Source: AP-15 sp963724435 (GTDB lineage Bacteria; Pseudomonadota; Alphaproteobacteria; ATCC43930; CGMCC-115725). From it: 64,000 nt of DNA. Below, piece by piece: positions 15,886-26,271 of this stretch. The notes beneath the pieces are model-generated. The model saw nothing but the letters and a program-made list of their open reading frames with translations, had not been told where the DNA came from and made no database searches. The position numbers and the translations under genes were made by a program. Within the stretch, counting starts at the first letter, position 1; each line of letters opens with the position of its first letter. The stretch is taken from positions 272,640 through 336,639 of the forward strand of contig CAVRUN010000011.1 in assembly GCA_963724435.1 (NCBI GenBank), read 5' to 3'.

Positions 15886-16854
15886 ATGCTCAGGAAGCGC
15901 CTTTGCGATCTCCTCGGCATCGACGTACCGATCATACTCGCTGGGATGGGTGCAGGAGCAACGTCGGCGAAATTCGCTGCCGAGGTCTCCAATCATGGCG
16001 GGCTCGGAAGCGTTGGTTCGCTCTTTTGCGCCGCCGACGCGGTGAAGCGGGAAATCGATCTGTTGCCCACCCTGACGAACCGTAATTTTGCGATAAATCA
16101 CATCCCGCAAGCCTTGGATGTCGAAGTCTTTCATCACACCCTCCGAGCCCGACCGGCCGTGATTTCCTTCGCGCTAGACGACCCGGGTGATTTGATTCGC
16201 CAGGCCCATGATGTCGGAGCTCTGGTCATGGTGCAGGTCACGACGGTCGGTCAGGCCGTTCAGGCAGCCGAACGCGGGGTCGATGTGATCATCGCGCAAG
16301 GCAGTGAGGCCGGCGGCTACGGCGGCACCATCAGCACGATGGCGCTCGTGCCGCAAGTCGTGGATGCGGTGTCGCCCGTCCCGGTTGTCGCCGCCGGCGG
16401 CATCTATGACGGGCGGGGCATTGCCGCGGCTTTTATGCTGGGAGCGGTCGGGGTCAACATGGGCACCCGCTTCCTCGCGTCCAAAGAAGCGCCGATTGAC
16501 GATGATTGGAAGCAGGCGATCATCGAGGCGAATTCCGAAGACGCGGTGAAGGCCGAGGTTCTCAACGACATCATTCCAGGGCTGGGCACGGTCGGATACG
16601 GCACCGTCGGGCGAACCCTGCGCACACCGTTTCTGGATGAATGGGGCAGCAAACGGGATGAGGCGCGCCGAAACGGAGAACGCCTTTGGGTGGAAATTGT
16701 CGAAAGGCTCCGCCGCGGGCAGCGCCGAGAAACGCTGGTTTGGGCGGGACAAACCGCTGGAGGAGTCAAGGAAATCTTGCCCGTAGCCGACATCATGCGG
16801 CAATTGGTCGACGAGACCGAAGCTGCGCTGGCTCGGGTTCCTCGCTCCCATTGA
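15886..16854 (+). CDS. Nitronate monooxygenase family protein
   Basis: FMN-dependent flavoprotein of the NMO (formerly 2-nitropropane dioxygenase) family, which oxidises nitronates; 322 aa. The ATG at 15886 follows AGGGAGGGG, which decides it over an upstream GTG. The TIM-barrel signatures are IILAGMGAGATSAKFAAEVS near the N-terminus, AQGSEAGGYGG (flavin phosphate loop) and VAAGGIYDGRGIAAAFMLGA...GTRFL. The frame is undamaged. It stands alone between repeat-rich gaps. Enoyl-reductase FabK is a related alternative, but the short length and motifs favour NMO. Confidence 0.85.
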   Translation: MLRKRLCDLLGIDVPIILAGMGAGATSAKFAAEVSNHGGLGSVGSLFCAADAVKREIDLLPTLTNRNFAINHIPQALDVEVFHHTLRARPAVISFALDDPGDLIRQAHDVGALVMVQVTTVGQAVQAAERGVDVIIAQGSEAGGYGGTISTMALVPQVVDAVSPVPVVAAGGIYDGRGIAAAFMLGAVGVNMGTRFLASKEAPIDDDWKQAIIEANSEDAVKAEVLNDIIPGLGTVGYGTVGRTLRTPFLDEWGSKRDEARRNGERLWVEIVERLRRGQRRETLVWAGQTAGGVKEILPVADIMRQLVDETEAALARVPRSH

Positions 16855-16990
16855 ATGTAATGCAGCCGACACCCGGCAAGCTTAACCGCTCTAGAAACCG
16901 GAGGTTTCTTTCACCGCGTGGTACTAGATGTGCGATTTGCGATACACTGCGAAGTCGAGGACGACGCTCATGGATACCTCCGTAGTATGG

Positions 16991-17275
16991 CTAACTGGCG
17001 GGGTAATGCCACGCGGCGAGATAATGCACGCCTGCGTCCCCCGACCCAAACTGCTCAGTATGCGGCGTCCCCGCCGGCACTGAGCACAAGTCACCGGCGC
17101 GATAGGTCTGGGGCGTACCATTACAGGCGATCGTCATCTCCCCCTTGAGCACAAAGAGGAGCGCATCGAACTCATGGCTGTGCTCAGCACCCGTCCCGCT
17201 GACTTCCATTTGCCGGTCGAACAGCTCGGTGTACCCCTCGGCCTTGAGCTTCCGCTCGAATTCTGCGCGTTCCAT
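16991..17275 (-). CDS. Cupin-domain protein
   Basis: A 94-aa single-domain cupin. Metal-ligand-type residues are in EHSHEFDALLFVLKGEM and PAGTPHTEQF. The start at ATG 17275 (MERAEFERKL) is preceded by GGGAGCGAGACG; the frame stays open upstream to 17398, but that part shows no conservation. Small cupins of this kind are often sensors or isomerase-like proteins with a bound divalent metal. No partner gene is evident. Confidence 0.75.
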   Translation of the reverse strand: MERAEFERKLKAEGYTELFDRQMEVSGTGAEHSHEFDALLFVLKGEMTIACNGTPQTYRAGDLCSVPAGTPHTEQFGSGDAGVHYLAAWHYPAS

Positions 17276-17514
17276 CGTCTCGCTCCCTACCCGCCTAGAC
17301 AATCCTAACATCTCACCCTTGCCCATGTAGCCGAGGTCGAGAAGGAAGTGGACGAGAAATGAATGGACATGGGACTCGTTACTCGTGGCACACAGCACGA
17401 GGCGTTCGATGCGCCTGACATTGCCATCACCACTTTAGCCTCTCGAATCGGACGGCCTCCCCTAAATCACAAAAAACTCAAAGGATTCAACAAGCTTCGA
17501 GACGGACACTAAGG

Positions 17515-17895
17515 CTATTTCTGCGAAAGCCACTCGCGGCCGCCGTCCGAGCCATTCAGCATTGTGCTGCTGAAACGGACGAGCGCGGCGGTTGCAATGG
17601 CCTCCTTTATTTGAGCATCGGTCGCACCAGCGGCTTTTGCTGCTTTAGTGAGAGCGTAAACGCAATATGCACAGGGAATTTGTGCTGCCACAGCGAGGCC
17701 AATGAGTTGCTTGGTTTTCCCGTCCAAAGCTCCCGTGGGATTCATCACGGCCCGGTATTCGTCCCATAGCGGCTTCAGTGCCTGGTCGGGAAGTGTCTGT
17801 TTCATCCACGTAGGGGCCTCCTGAGCGCTGGCGCTTGGTTCCGATGCCAAAGCCAACAACAGCGCTAAACCAGTACTTGCTAGTAAGGTTCTCAT
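17515..17895 (-). CDS. Exported carboxymuconolactone-decarboxylase-like (AhpD-fold) protein
   Basis: A 126-aa protein with a signal peptide (MRTLLASTGLALLLALASEPSASAQ) and a CMD/AhpD domain. The redox CxxC is CAYC in AAQIPCAYCVYALTKAAKAAG. The ATG has AAGGGAGTGAG upstream. Domains of this family act as alkylhydroperoxidase-like reductases or decarboxylases. Export to the periplasm together with the CxxC suggests a thiol-redox role. Confidence 0.8.
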   Translation of the reverse strand: MRTLLASTGLALLLALASEPSASAQEAPTWMKQTLPDQALKPLWDEYRAVMNPTGALDGKTKQLIGLAVAAQIPCAYCVYALTKAAKAAGATDAQIKEAIATAALVRFSSTMLNGSDGGREWLSQK

Positions 17896-17960
17896 GACTC
17901 ACTCCCTTAAGTATAGGCCGAACAATAACTAAATCGCAGCTGAAAACAAGCGCGCTCGCA

Positions 17961-18090
17961 GTGCCGCCCGGGGCGTCCGCTATCGGCGCTAGGCCGTCGC
18001 CGCTAGACGCTTCCGCGAAGGCCGGCTCGCGCTAGGAGAGCAGCCGCTCAGGCTTGGCAGCCGGAACTGATCAAAATGCCCCTGAGCGGA
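17961..18090. repeat. Dispersed intergenic repeat, copy 4
   Basis: Contains CGCGAAGGCCGG, GCCGCTCAGGCTTGGCAGCC, GGAACTGATCAAAATGCCCC and TGAGCGGA, in the same order as the other copies. Confidence 0.5.
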
Positions 18091-18149
18091 TCTTGGCCGG
18101 CGGCGAGCGTGTTGACGCCGCCGAACGCGTGTGCTGGCTTTCGGGCGTC

Positions 18150-18871
18150 ATGGAATACGAACTGCAGCGCGATGAGCGGGGCCAGCCGGTCGGTTGGCCG
18201 ATCGAGGGCTGGTCGCCGCGGCCGCGCCCCCGAGAACCTCGATGGTCGGCCGCTTCGCCACGGTCGAACCGCTCGACCCCGACTGCCATGCGGCCGAATT
18301 GTTCGACGCCAATTCCGAGGATCGTGAGGGGCGGCTGTGGACCTATTACAATTTGGGTCCGTTCACGACGCTTCCGGAATACCGAGCCTGGCTCGACGCC
18401 GCCTGCGCCAATTCCGACCGGCTCTATCACGCGATCCGCGACAATGCGCAAGGCCAGGCGGTCGGCGTCGCGGTCTATCAGAACTGGGTGCCGGCGATGG
18501 GCACGATCGAGATCGGTGGCCTCGTATTCAGCCCGCGGCTGCAGCGCCGACCTGCGGCGACGGAGGCGATGTTTCTGATGATGCGCCGGGTGTTCGACGA
18601 ACTCGGCTACCGCCGCTATGAATGGAAATGCGATTCGCTGAACCTGCCGTCGCGCGCCGCCGCGGCCCGGCTCGGCTTCCAGTATGAGGGCCTGTTCCGC
18701 CAAGCGATGATCACCCGCGGGCGCAACCGGGACAACGCCTGGTTCTCGGTCATCGACCGCGACTGGCTGGCTCTGCGCGCCGCCTTCGAGCGCTGGCTCG
18801 ACCCGGGTAATTTCGCGGCCGACGACAGCCAGCGCCGACGGCTGGCGGATCTCCGATCTGGCTCCGGATGA
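18150..18871 (+). CDS. GNAT-family acetyltransferase (RimJ-like), N-terminus frameshifted
   Basis: Acetyl-CoA-dependent N-acetyltransferase of the RimJ/RimL group. The domain from MVGRFATVEPLDPD (ATG 18242) to the end is intact, with TYYNLGPFTT, GVAVYQNWVPAMGTIEIGG and a C-terminal YRRYEWKCDSLN...AARLGFQYEG. The usual N-terminal segment (MEYELQRDERGQPVGWPIEG, ATG 18150) is in another frame; the shift is at a C5 run near 18226-18232. A TTG at 18194 or the ATG at 18242 could give a slightly short but working protein. The stop overlaps the ATG of the efflux gene, so the two are probably co-translated. Confidence 0.75.
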
Positions 18872-20139
18872 GCGGCAAACCGGCACCATCGTTGGCGCTG
18901 CTGTCAGCGATAACGGCGCTCGCGTTCTGCGGCTTGCATATGGTCGTGCCGGTCTTGCCGCTGCTCGTCGCGGCATTCGCCGACACGCCGGCGCACGTGC
19001 AGCTCGTCGTGAGCCTCTATCTCGCCGGGATTGGCGCCGGGCAGCTTGTCTACGGCCCGGTTTCCGACCGCTTCGGGCGGCGTCCGGTGTTGCTCGCCGG
19101 TCTCGCGGCATTTCTCCTCGGCACGGCGCTGTGCGGCGCCGCGTGGTCGTTGCCGGCGCTGATCGCGGGACGCGTTGTGCAGGCGCTCGGCGCCTGCGCC
19201 GGCATTGTGCTGAGCCGCGCGATGATCCGCGACGTCTATGAGCGCGAGGCGGCAGCGCGCGGATTGGCGCTGGTCATGATGGCGATGACGCTAGCACCGG
19301 CGATCTCGCCAGCACTCGGTGCTTACCTCGCCGAATGGTTTGGCTGGCGGGCGGTCTTCGCGGTGCTCGGCGGGTTGGGCGGCGTTGTTCTTATTGCGAC
19401 CGTCATCCGGCTCGGCGAGACCAACCGGCAGCGGGTCCGGCTTGATCTCGCCGGCATGGCGGGGGCCAACCTGGCGCTGCTGCGCTCGCCCGCTTTTGTC
19501 GGCTTTGCGGTGTGTGGCGCCTGCACAAGCGCGTCGTGGTTTACGTTCATCGCTAGCGCGCCGCACATCCTGGCGGAGGCGCTGCGCCGGCCGCCGAGCA
19601 CCTATGGGCTGATGATCCTGCTGCCGATGGCGACCTACATGCTCGGCAATGCCGCGGCGGCGCGTTTCGCGCCGCGCATCGGGAGCTTGCAGCTGCTGCT
19701 CGCCGGCCGGGCGCTCGCGTTTGCCGCCGCGCTCGGGATGGCGCTGTGGGCAGGCTCGGCCCCTCTCAGCATCTGGCTCTTGTTCGTGCCGATCGGGCTG
19801 GCTGAAATCGGCGACGGCATGAGCGGGCCCGCAGTCATGGCGGCGGCGCTCAGCATCCATCCGCGGCTCGCCGGCACCGCGTCGGGGCTGATGGGCTTTC
19901 TGCAGATGGCCGCCGCCGCTCTCGGCAGCTTCGTGGTCGCGTTGCTGCCGTACCGGAACGCGTTCGGCATGATCGCGCTGTACGGCGGCTTTGTCGCGCT
20001 CGGGCTGGCTGCTGCAGTTTTCGCCGTGCGGTGTACGCAGTCGCCGCCGGCGGCCGCTGCGGAGGAGCCTCCGGTCTTGCCGGGCGCGCCCGCGTCTGCG
20101 ATGCCCGCTACCAAATTCCAAGGGGCCACGCGAGGCTAG
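18868..20139 (+). CDS. Bcr/CflA-family multidrug efflux MFS transporter
   Basis: A 423-aa major facilitator with about 12 hydrophobic helices. Motif A is seen as GPVSDRFGRRPVLLAGLAAF after TM2, and YLAGIGAGQLVYGP precedes it, as in Bcr/CflA drug/H+ antiporters. The ATG overlaps the stop of the acetyltransferase (ATGA). An acetyltransferase coupled to an efflux pump suggests shared detoxification of an amine-type compound, which is inference. The frame is intact. Confidence 0.85.
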   Translation: MSGKPAPSLALLSAITALAFCGLHMVVPVLPLLVAAFADTPAHVQLVVSLYLAGIGAGQLVYGPVSDRFGRRPVLLAGLAAFLLGTALCGAAWSLPALIAGRVVQALGACAGIVLSRAMIRDVYEREAAARGLALVMMAMTLAPAISPALGAYLAEWFGWRAVFAVLGGLGGVVLIATVIRLGETNRQRVRLDLAGMAGANLALLRSPAFVGFAVCGACTSASWFTFIASAPHILAEALRRPPSTYGLMILLPMATYMLGNAAAARFAPRIGSLQLLLAGRALAFAAALGMALWAGSAPLSIWLLFVPIGLAEIGDGMSGPAVMAAALSIHPRLAGTASGLMGFLQMAAAALGSFVVALLPYRNAFGMIALYGGFVALGLAAAVFAVRCTQSPPAAAAEEPPVLPGAPASAMPATKFQGATRG

Positions 20140-20169
20140 GAACGAAGTTCACCTCCTGCCCCTGCTCCC

Positions 20170-20270
20170 GACAATCGGCGCATCCAGTGGCGCCTCCTGT
20201 TGGCTGCGCCCCGGGCGCGGCCGTTCGGCCTGGGCAGCAGGAACTGGCCTTGATGCCCCGAAGCCGACCT
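20170..20270. repeat. Dispersed intergenic repeat, copy 5
   Basis: Ends with GCCGTTCGGCCTGGGCAG, CAGGAACTGGCCTTGATGCCCC and GAAGCCGACC, the family's typical end block. Confidence 0.45.
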
Positions 20271-20509
20271 TTGCACCGGCTCGCGGAGTTCCGAGAGCGG
20301 CCTTCATCCCCGGCGTGGGCTCACCGCGGAAGTTCCATCACCAGCGCGGACCCTAACTTGGCGCGCATTTGAGCTCGGTTGAAACCAGTCACGCGTGTAC
20401 GCTCGGCACTCGCGGCGAGTGCCTGCACTTGCAGGGTGCGGCAGCCAGAGCCGCCTTAACATGACATCCATGTCCAAGTGTGGCAGGAAGATTGCCCGGG
20501 AGCGGGATT

Positions 20510-22930
20510 GTGTCGCGCCGATTTACCAGCCTGAGCTACGCGCCGGCCGAGACCCGCAGCCGCCTGCGGGAACGGTTGCGGCGATTTCTGCCCGCCCAAG
20601 GTCATGCCAACGTCATTCGCCGCCATGGTCCGCCAAAATTGCACGATGAAGCGTTGCTGGATCTCTTGCTGCATTTGGATATCGCATTTGCGAGCGATGA
20701 AAAGGCCGCGCGTTCGGCTTACGAGGCCGCACTACCAGAGAACTCGACGGAACCCGATTTCGACACGTTGATCAATGACGGTTGGCTCCGGGTAATTTGG
20801 GGGCGCATTTCGACGTCGTTTGAGGTTAGCCGGGCGGCTCAGACGGCACGGGCGGGTGCACTTTCGGCGCTCAAGGCTCTACTGAAGGGCCGGTTCGAGG
20901 AACGCTGTCACGTTGCGGACGAGGCCAGTAAAAACCCCGACCTGGTTCCCATCGTGGAGTCGATCAACCAAGAGAAAACTTGGCCGCACACGATCGGCTG
21001 CGAGTGGCCGGAATGGATTGCGGCACAACTCTGGGATCGTGCGGCAAAAGACCCGGCCGATATGAACGCCGCGTTGCGCTTATGGGTGGATCGGTGGCAT
21101 GTGCTGGGATTCCCCTCGTTGATCCCATCGGCCGCATGGTCCGAAACCGAGCTTCTTGCCTTTTGGAAAGCCGCAACGGAGCTGCTGGGGTCGAAGGCGG
21201 GCTTTCTGGGCTGGGAAGAGTTGCGGACGAGTTTCATCGCGGGAATGGCTCTCACCAGCGGCCAATCATCCGCAGATTTAAGCAATTACGTTCCAGCGAT
21301 CCCCGACACGCTGATCGAACGTTCGCTGTGGTTGGAAAACTACAATGTACAGCGGCCAGTCATGGACATATTTCAGGAGTGCCAGGACGTTTTCGCCGTT
21401 GCGGGTTTACTTCTAACTGACATCGAAAAGGCAGATCACAGTCCGGCCCCGCATCCGCGCGCGGCCGAGCTCTTCGCGCTCGCCACCGAGCGACCTGAGC
21501 TCTTTCTCGTTGTGCTCTTCCGTCTGCGCACAACCCCGGCCTTGCTCGCCGATGTGTTGCTTCATCCCGCGACATCGGCGCTGGGCTGCCTGATTATCGG
21601 CGAGTGGCAATTCCTCGGTGCGTGGGATCGCGAACTGACGAACCGGGACGATGAAGCGACAAAGGCGATCGCCTTTGCCGACGCCGCGTCCGTGATGGGC
21701 TGGTTTCTTCAGCAGGGTTCTCTGCCGCCGGCGGAGGCAGCCGCGCTGTTGAAATGGATTCACAGAAAAGCAGGGCCGGGGTTCATAGAAGATCAGGCAG
21801 GCACAGAGCCCATGCTGCCCGTGATCCGCGCCGAGCTTGTCGGCCAATCGCCCGAGACGTTGCGCGCAATGGTGGCGGCTTTGACGGCCGCTATGCCCGC
21901 ATCGGGCCTGGGAACGCCCGATTTTGCTGCTGTTCTCGATCTCTCCGACCTTGGTGGCATTGAGGACGAGGTGGACGCCGACACCGTTGTAACCGCCTAT
22001 GCGCACTCCATCGCCACGGGCGACTATTCGCTGTCGGCTCACCGGATAGGAGCCGCAGGCGCAGCCTCGCTGGCCCGCATGGCCGGGCGGACGCAGGCGC
22101 TGCGCACCCAGTTCCTTTATCCCCTGGACGTTCGCGCCCGATTGGCCGCCGCGACGTCTCACGATAATGAGTTTACCACTGCGGATTCCATCGGACGGTC
22201 GCTGCGAACGCACATCCGAATTCTCTGCCGAGCCATCATCGGTGGAGTGGCGGACGCGCCCGCCGATCTGTTTGACGCCCTGGTGGCCGCTGTCCGGACT
22301 GGCGCGCTAAAGCACGACGAGAAGGGGCGCGTCGCCGCATTCGCCCCGCGATTCGAGAAACACATCGGGGCGCTCGTTTCCGACCGGCCTCTGGCCGCTG
22401 ACCTGGCGGCCGCCCTGACGTTCATCGACCGGCAGCGACAAGAAGCTCTGTTGGCAGCGATTCTCGAAACCGATGAGCCGCTCATCCTCGCGCAGTTGCT
22501 TTCGAGAAGTCCGCCCAATCTTCGCTCCAACATCGAACGGCGCATCACCGCGCTCGCGCCGATTGACGCTGGAGCGATCCGTTCTCTTCCGGAAATGCAG
22601 GCCCGCATTGACGAACTGCTGACGGCTGGCGCCGCAGACGCCGCCGCAAGCTATATGGCCGCCGAGGTTGGTCTCACGACGTGGGGGAAACCTGCAGGGC
22701 GTGAACTCACCCGGTTCCGGAACCAACTCCGCCTCCATTTCCTTCGGGAGGACTGGGCGGCGATTGCGGCCACGGCCGATCCAAACTTCCCAGCGCCACT
22801 AGAGCAGGCGGCGGCGGTTGAGACCTTACGGCAATTTCGCGGGCTGACGGGCCCTCAAGGGCCCGAACCCAAATCCCGAGTGGGCGAAGACGTTGTTCGC
22901 GGAGCTCTTCGCCAAACGCCCGTCTCTTAG
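20510..22930 (+). pseudogene. Very large helical-repeat protein, N-terminal part of a split gene
   Basis: About 806 aa, almost entirely predicted helix, rich in Ala and Leu, with no Walker, protease or membrane signature that I can find. The GTG at 20510 has GGGAGCGGG upstream; a GTG at 20480 is possible. Near 22873 the last 25 codons lose the character of the rest while the next frame (NPEWAKTLFAELFAKRPSLS) continues it. A CCCAAATCCC run there probably holds one extra A. With the following frame it would form one protein of about 1,200 aa. No family is recognised with confidence. Confidence 0.6.
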
Positions 22931-24107
22931 TTTCGCCACCAATTGGTTTGCGGCCGAGATCAGCGAGCTGCTTCAGACAGATAGTTTCAGCCTGTTGAAA
23001 GGGGATCAAATCCGCAAAGGGCAGAAGGCGATTGCCGAGGTCGAACGAATGACGGCGCTGCTTCCAGCGGCTTCCGTAGATGAAGCCATGGAGTGCAATC
23101 GGGCGCTGTTGTTGCTGGCCCTCTGTGAGCCAAGTCAGGCCCTTGCCGTCCTATCGGCCGTGACCTTTATTCGCCTGCCAGATACCGCCGCCGCTTATCG
23201 CACAATAGCGCTGGCCAGGCTGGGCCGGCGATCGGAGGCGACCGCGGCGCTGGATGCCGCTGAGCACACCTTCGGCAGGACTTGGGTGCTTGCGGCAGCA
23301 CGAAGTCACATCGCCAGCGGGGCACCCTTCCTCTCTGTGCCCGATATCTCTGTATATGATGACCTCGTTGAAAACGTCGCGTCAGCGATTGCCCAGTTCC
23401 GGACGATGAATCCCGCTGACCAAGCCCGAGTGCTTCAACGACAGGCGGATCCCTTCGAAGCGCTGCTGGTCGACTATGTCCGGGCCGCCGCCGACGATGT
23501 CGTATCCCTCGTCCCGATGATGAAAGGCGTCCAGATTGATGCCATCGAAGACGATCTGACTGCCTTCATCCAGCACCTGCTGGCGGCTCGCGTCCAATTT
23601 CTAGGATGGTCGGTCGGCGACCAGTCGAAAGGTGGTTTCAGCGCCAAAGGCAACGCTGGCGAACGAGATCTTCTCATCACCTGGGGAAGCTCGGTGCTGG
23701 CCCTGATCGAAGCGGTGATCTGTGACAGACCGCTTACCCAGGATGTGATGAAGGCGGACCTGGAAAGTCATTTCCAGAAGCTGCTTGGGTATGGCAATTC
23801 AAGGGTCTTCTTTCACCTCACCTACGCCTACATCGAAGACAAGCAGGGGCTCATGCTGTCCTTAGAGACGTCGGCCGAGATGGCCAGCCCTGCAGGGTTT
23901 ACCTATCTTGGGCGCGAACCGATCCCTCATGACGACTCTCGGCCATCCGGCTTCGTGGCGCGGTACTCAGCAGATTTTGGTGAGGTAAAGGTGGTTTTTC
24001 TTGTCCTAAATCTCGGTCAGCAGCGACAACGACAAGCGGCGAAAACCGCCGCCGCCACAAAGGCTCGAAAGGCGTCGAAAAAGCCGAAAAGTGCCGGAGT
24101 CAACTAA
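22893..24107 (+). pseudogene. C-terminal part of the split large protein; possible nuclease-like domain
   Basis: A 404-aa frame continues the upstream helical protein. The N-terminal half is TPR-like (ALLLLALCEPSQALAVLSA, YRTIALARLGRRSEATAALDAAE). Around 23655-23740 lies GNAGERDLLITWGSSVLALIEA, then HFQKLLGYGNSRVFFHLTY. The spacing of Asp, Glu and hydrophobic strands recalls a PD-(D/E)XK-type fold, but the catalytic Lys is not evident (IEAVICDR). The tail is a basic, Lys/Ala-rich stretch. The nuclease-like reading is inference. The ATG at 22893 is internal to the ancestral gene but could restart translation. Confidence 0.55.
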
Positions 24108-24247
24108 CGACACCGATCTGCACTCGGAAACAGACGTTCCCAACGTCACAATCGAGCCACGACATCACCGGTGCGCCGACAATCAAGACCCCCGCCGGAA
24201 AGTTGGTGTGGCTGGCGGGATCACCCGCTCGGCCGTCTGGCGACCGG

Positions 24248-24396
24248 GGTGGGTCGAACTCGCGCTTTCATAGCAGTCCGGCGAAGGACTGGTTTCGGCG
24301 CTCTGCAGCCGATGGGGGCGGTGCCGCCAAGGTCCTCTGACCGATCCGATAGCCGACGCTCAGGCTTGTCGGTGGGAACTGGTCAAAATGCTCCGG
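24248..24396. repeat. Dispersed intergenic repeat, copy 6 (long form)
   Basis: About 150 bp that matches 41632-41778 very well: GGGTCGAACT, then GGCGCTCTGCAGCCGAT, CCAAGGTCCT, TGACCGATCCGATA, CTCAGGCTTGTCGGTGGG and AACTGGTCAAAATGC. It lies directly before methyltransferase copy 2. Confidence 0.8.
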
Positions 24397-24397
24397 T

Positions 24398-25498
24398 AGG
24401 AATTCGGCAATGGCTCAGGTGGTGGAAAAAAGATCTTCGCTATGTTAGCGGCAGGTGACGAGTGACGCCGATAGCGGCCAGGACTTACCCGGGCGGGCGC
24501 CGTGCTTTCGCCGGATGCAGCAGGCATCTTGTGGGTGCTGGTGTATAGTGAGCTTCGTCAACAAGGACGTTTGGGTTTCCTCAGCACGGCCGTTGGAGGG
24601 CGTTAGGCGAACATGATATCCGAGCATCGCATTGCGGATCAGGCCGGCGGAACGTATGGATCGTCGGAAGCCGCCGCCGGATGGCAGCGCAGTGGCGTTG
24701 CCCGTGCGCAGATCCTAGCACCGCTGACCGAGCGGATGCTTGACCTGGCCGGAATCGACATCGGCCATCGAGTTCCTCGATGTCGCCGCTGGCACCGGCG
24801 ACCAGACGCTCCTGGCGGCTCAGCGTGTCGGACCTACCGGCGCGGTCTTGGCAACCGACATCGCAGCCCGGATGCTGGCGTTGGCAGAAGAGGCGGTCGC
24901 GCGGGTGGGACTTGGGAACGTTGAGACGCGAGTTCTGGACGCTCGCGATCTTAACCTCGAGCCCGAGTCATTCGACGCCGCGATCATGCGGCTGGCACTC
25001 ATGCTGGTCCCAGAGCGGGCGCGGGTAATGGCCGGCATTCATCAGGCATTGAAGCCAGGCAAGAAGTTTGCGGCTTTGGTCATTGGCACCGCCGATGAAT
25101 GCCCCCTTATCGCGCTACCGATGGGGATCGCGGGCCGCCATGCCGGAGCGCCCCAGGCGCCGTTCGGCGACCCCGGCTTGTTCGCGCTTGGCGATCCGGT
25201 CGTGCTCGAGGCTGTGTATCGCGATGCCGGGTTTCGTGACGTGACCGTAGAAGCGGCACCGGTCCAGCGGCGATTCCCTTCGCTCGCAGTGGCCATGCAG
25301 AACGTCCGGGACCTGCTGCCGGAGATACCGCAGCTGCTGATGCAAGCCACCGAAACTGAACGCGAAGCGGCTTGGGCCGAGATCGAGGTGGCTCTGCGCC
25401 AGTATGATAACGTTGACGAATTCGTGGCACCACAGACATACCTGATCGGTGTGGGGACTAAGTAGCCGCCATCAATGGCTGCCAAGCTTCGCGTTGGA
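24398..25498 (+). repeat. Duplicated segment, copy 2
   Basis: Counterpart of 13476-14577, starting at AGGAATTCGGCAATG and ending shortly after the methyltransferase stop. It includes the same upstream region with the conserved GCGAACATGATATCCGA start context. Confidence 0.85.
24613..25465 (+). pseudogene. Class I SAM methyltransferase, copy 2, frameshifted near its start
   Basis: Second copy of the UbiE-like methyltransferase at 13691. Its 3' end is correct (stop TAG at 25463-25465 after YLIGVGTK), but it has one extra T at about 24773 (GAGTTCCTCG against GAGTCCTCG in copy 1). This breaks the frame inside the SAM-binding motif, after IDIGHRV and before LDVAAGTGDQ. The two copies thus carry different single-base lesions. 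Translation from an internal start would lack motif I residues upstream. Confidence 0.82.
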
Positions 25499-25638
25499 TC
25501 GATCCCTGCGTCTCGCTCGCAGCCGCTCAAACGGCTGGTCTCGGCGCGTCTTGCCAATTTCCGTTCTCGCCGACGAAAGTCTTCTAAAAGAAGTGATAGC
25601 GGCCCCGTCAGAGCGCCAGGGCCGCACTTGTGCTCAGC

Positions 25639-26271
25639 TCACAGCTCGATTTGCTCCGAGATGCTGAGCGCATCGTCGACCTCGATGCCGAGATAGCGAA
25701 CAGTGCTTTCGAGCTTCGTATGCCCGAGCAGCAGCTGCACCGCTCTCAGGTTGCCGGTCTTCTTGTAGATCTGCGCCGCCTTGGTTCGTCGCATTGAGTG
25801 GGTCCCGTAGGCCGAGCTATCGAGCCCCGCGCGCTCAACCCAACTATGGACAATCCGGGCATATTGCCGCGTCGAGGTGTGCGGTCGGTCATGAAACCGG
25901 CTTGGGAATAGGTACTGCCCGAACTTTGGAGCGGTATCGGCCAACCAATCGCGGACTGCTGCTCGGGTTTGTTCGGTAACCTCGAACTGGACCGGTCTTC
26001 CTGTTTTCTGTTGGATCACCGTGGCGCGATCTCGGACCCGGCCGCCGACGCAAACATCGTTGACGTGAAGCTGCACAAGATCGCAGCCCCTCAGCTTGCT
26101 GTCGATGGCCAAATTGAACAAAGCAAGGTCGCGTCTGTGCTGTTCGAGCTGAAGCCGGACCCGGATTGTCCAGACCTCCTTTGGCTTCAGCGGGCGCTTC
26201 TGGCCGATGAGGCGACCCTTGTTCCAAGGGATACGGCGCAACGAGGTTTCTGCGGCGTCGATGCTGAGCAT
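25639..26271 (-). CDS. Tyrosine recombinase/integrase (210 aa)
   Basis: Site-specific recombinase with a complete catalytic domain: Arg in DSKLRGCDLVQLHV, HxxR in GTHSMRRTKA, His in LLLGHTKLES and the nucleophile Tyr in TVRYLGIEVDD. At 210 aa it lacks the full core-binding domain, as in a common short alphaproteobacterial type. The ATG is preceded by TCGGAGGAAACTACC, a good site. It follows the duplicated methyltransferase and could have moved that segment, which is inference. No attachment site is identified. Confidence 0.85.
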   Translation of the reverse strand: MLSIDAAETSLRRIPWNKGRLIGQKRPLKPKEVWTIRVRLQLEQHRRDLALFNLAIDSKLRGCDLVQLHVNDVCVGGRVRDRATVIQQKTGRPVQFEVTEQTRAAVRDWLADTAPKFGQYLFPSRFHDRPHTSTRQYARIVHSWVERAGLDSSAYGTHSMRRTKAAQIYKKTGNLRAVQLLLGHTKLESTVRYLGIEVDDALSISEQIEL

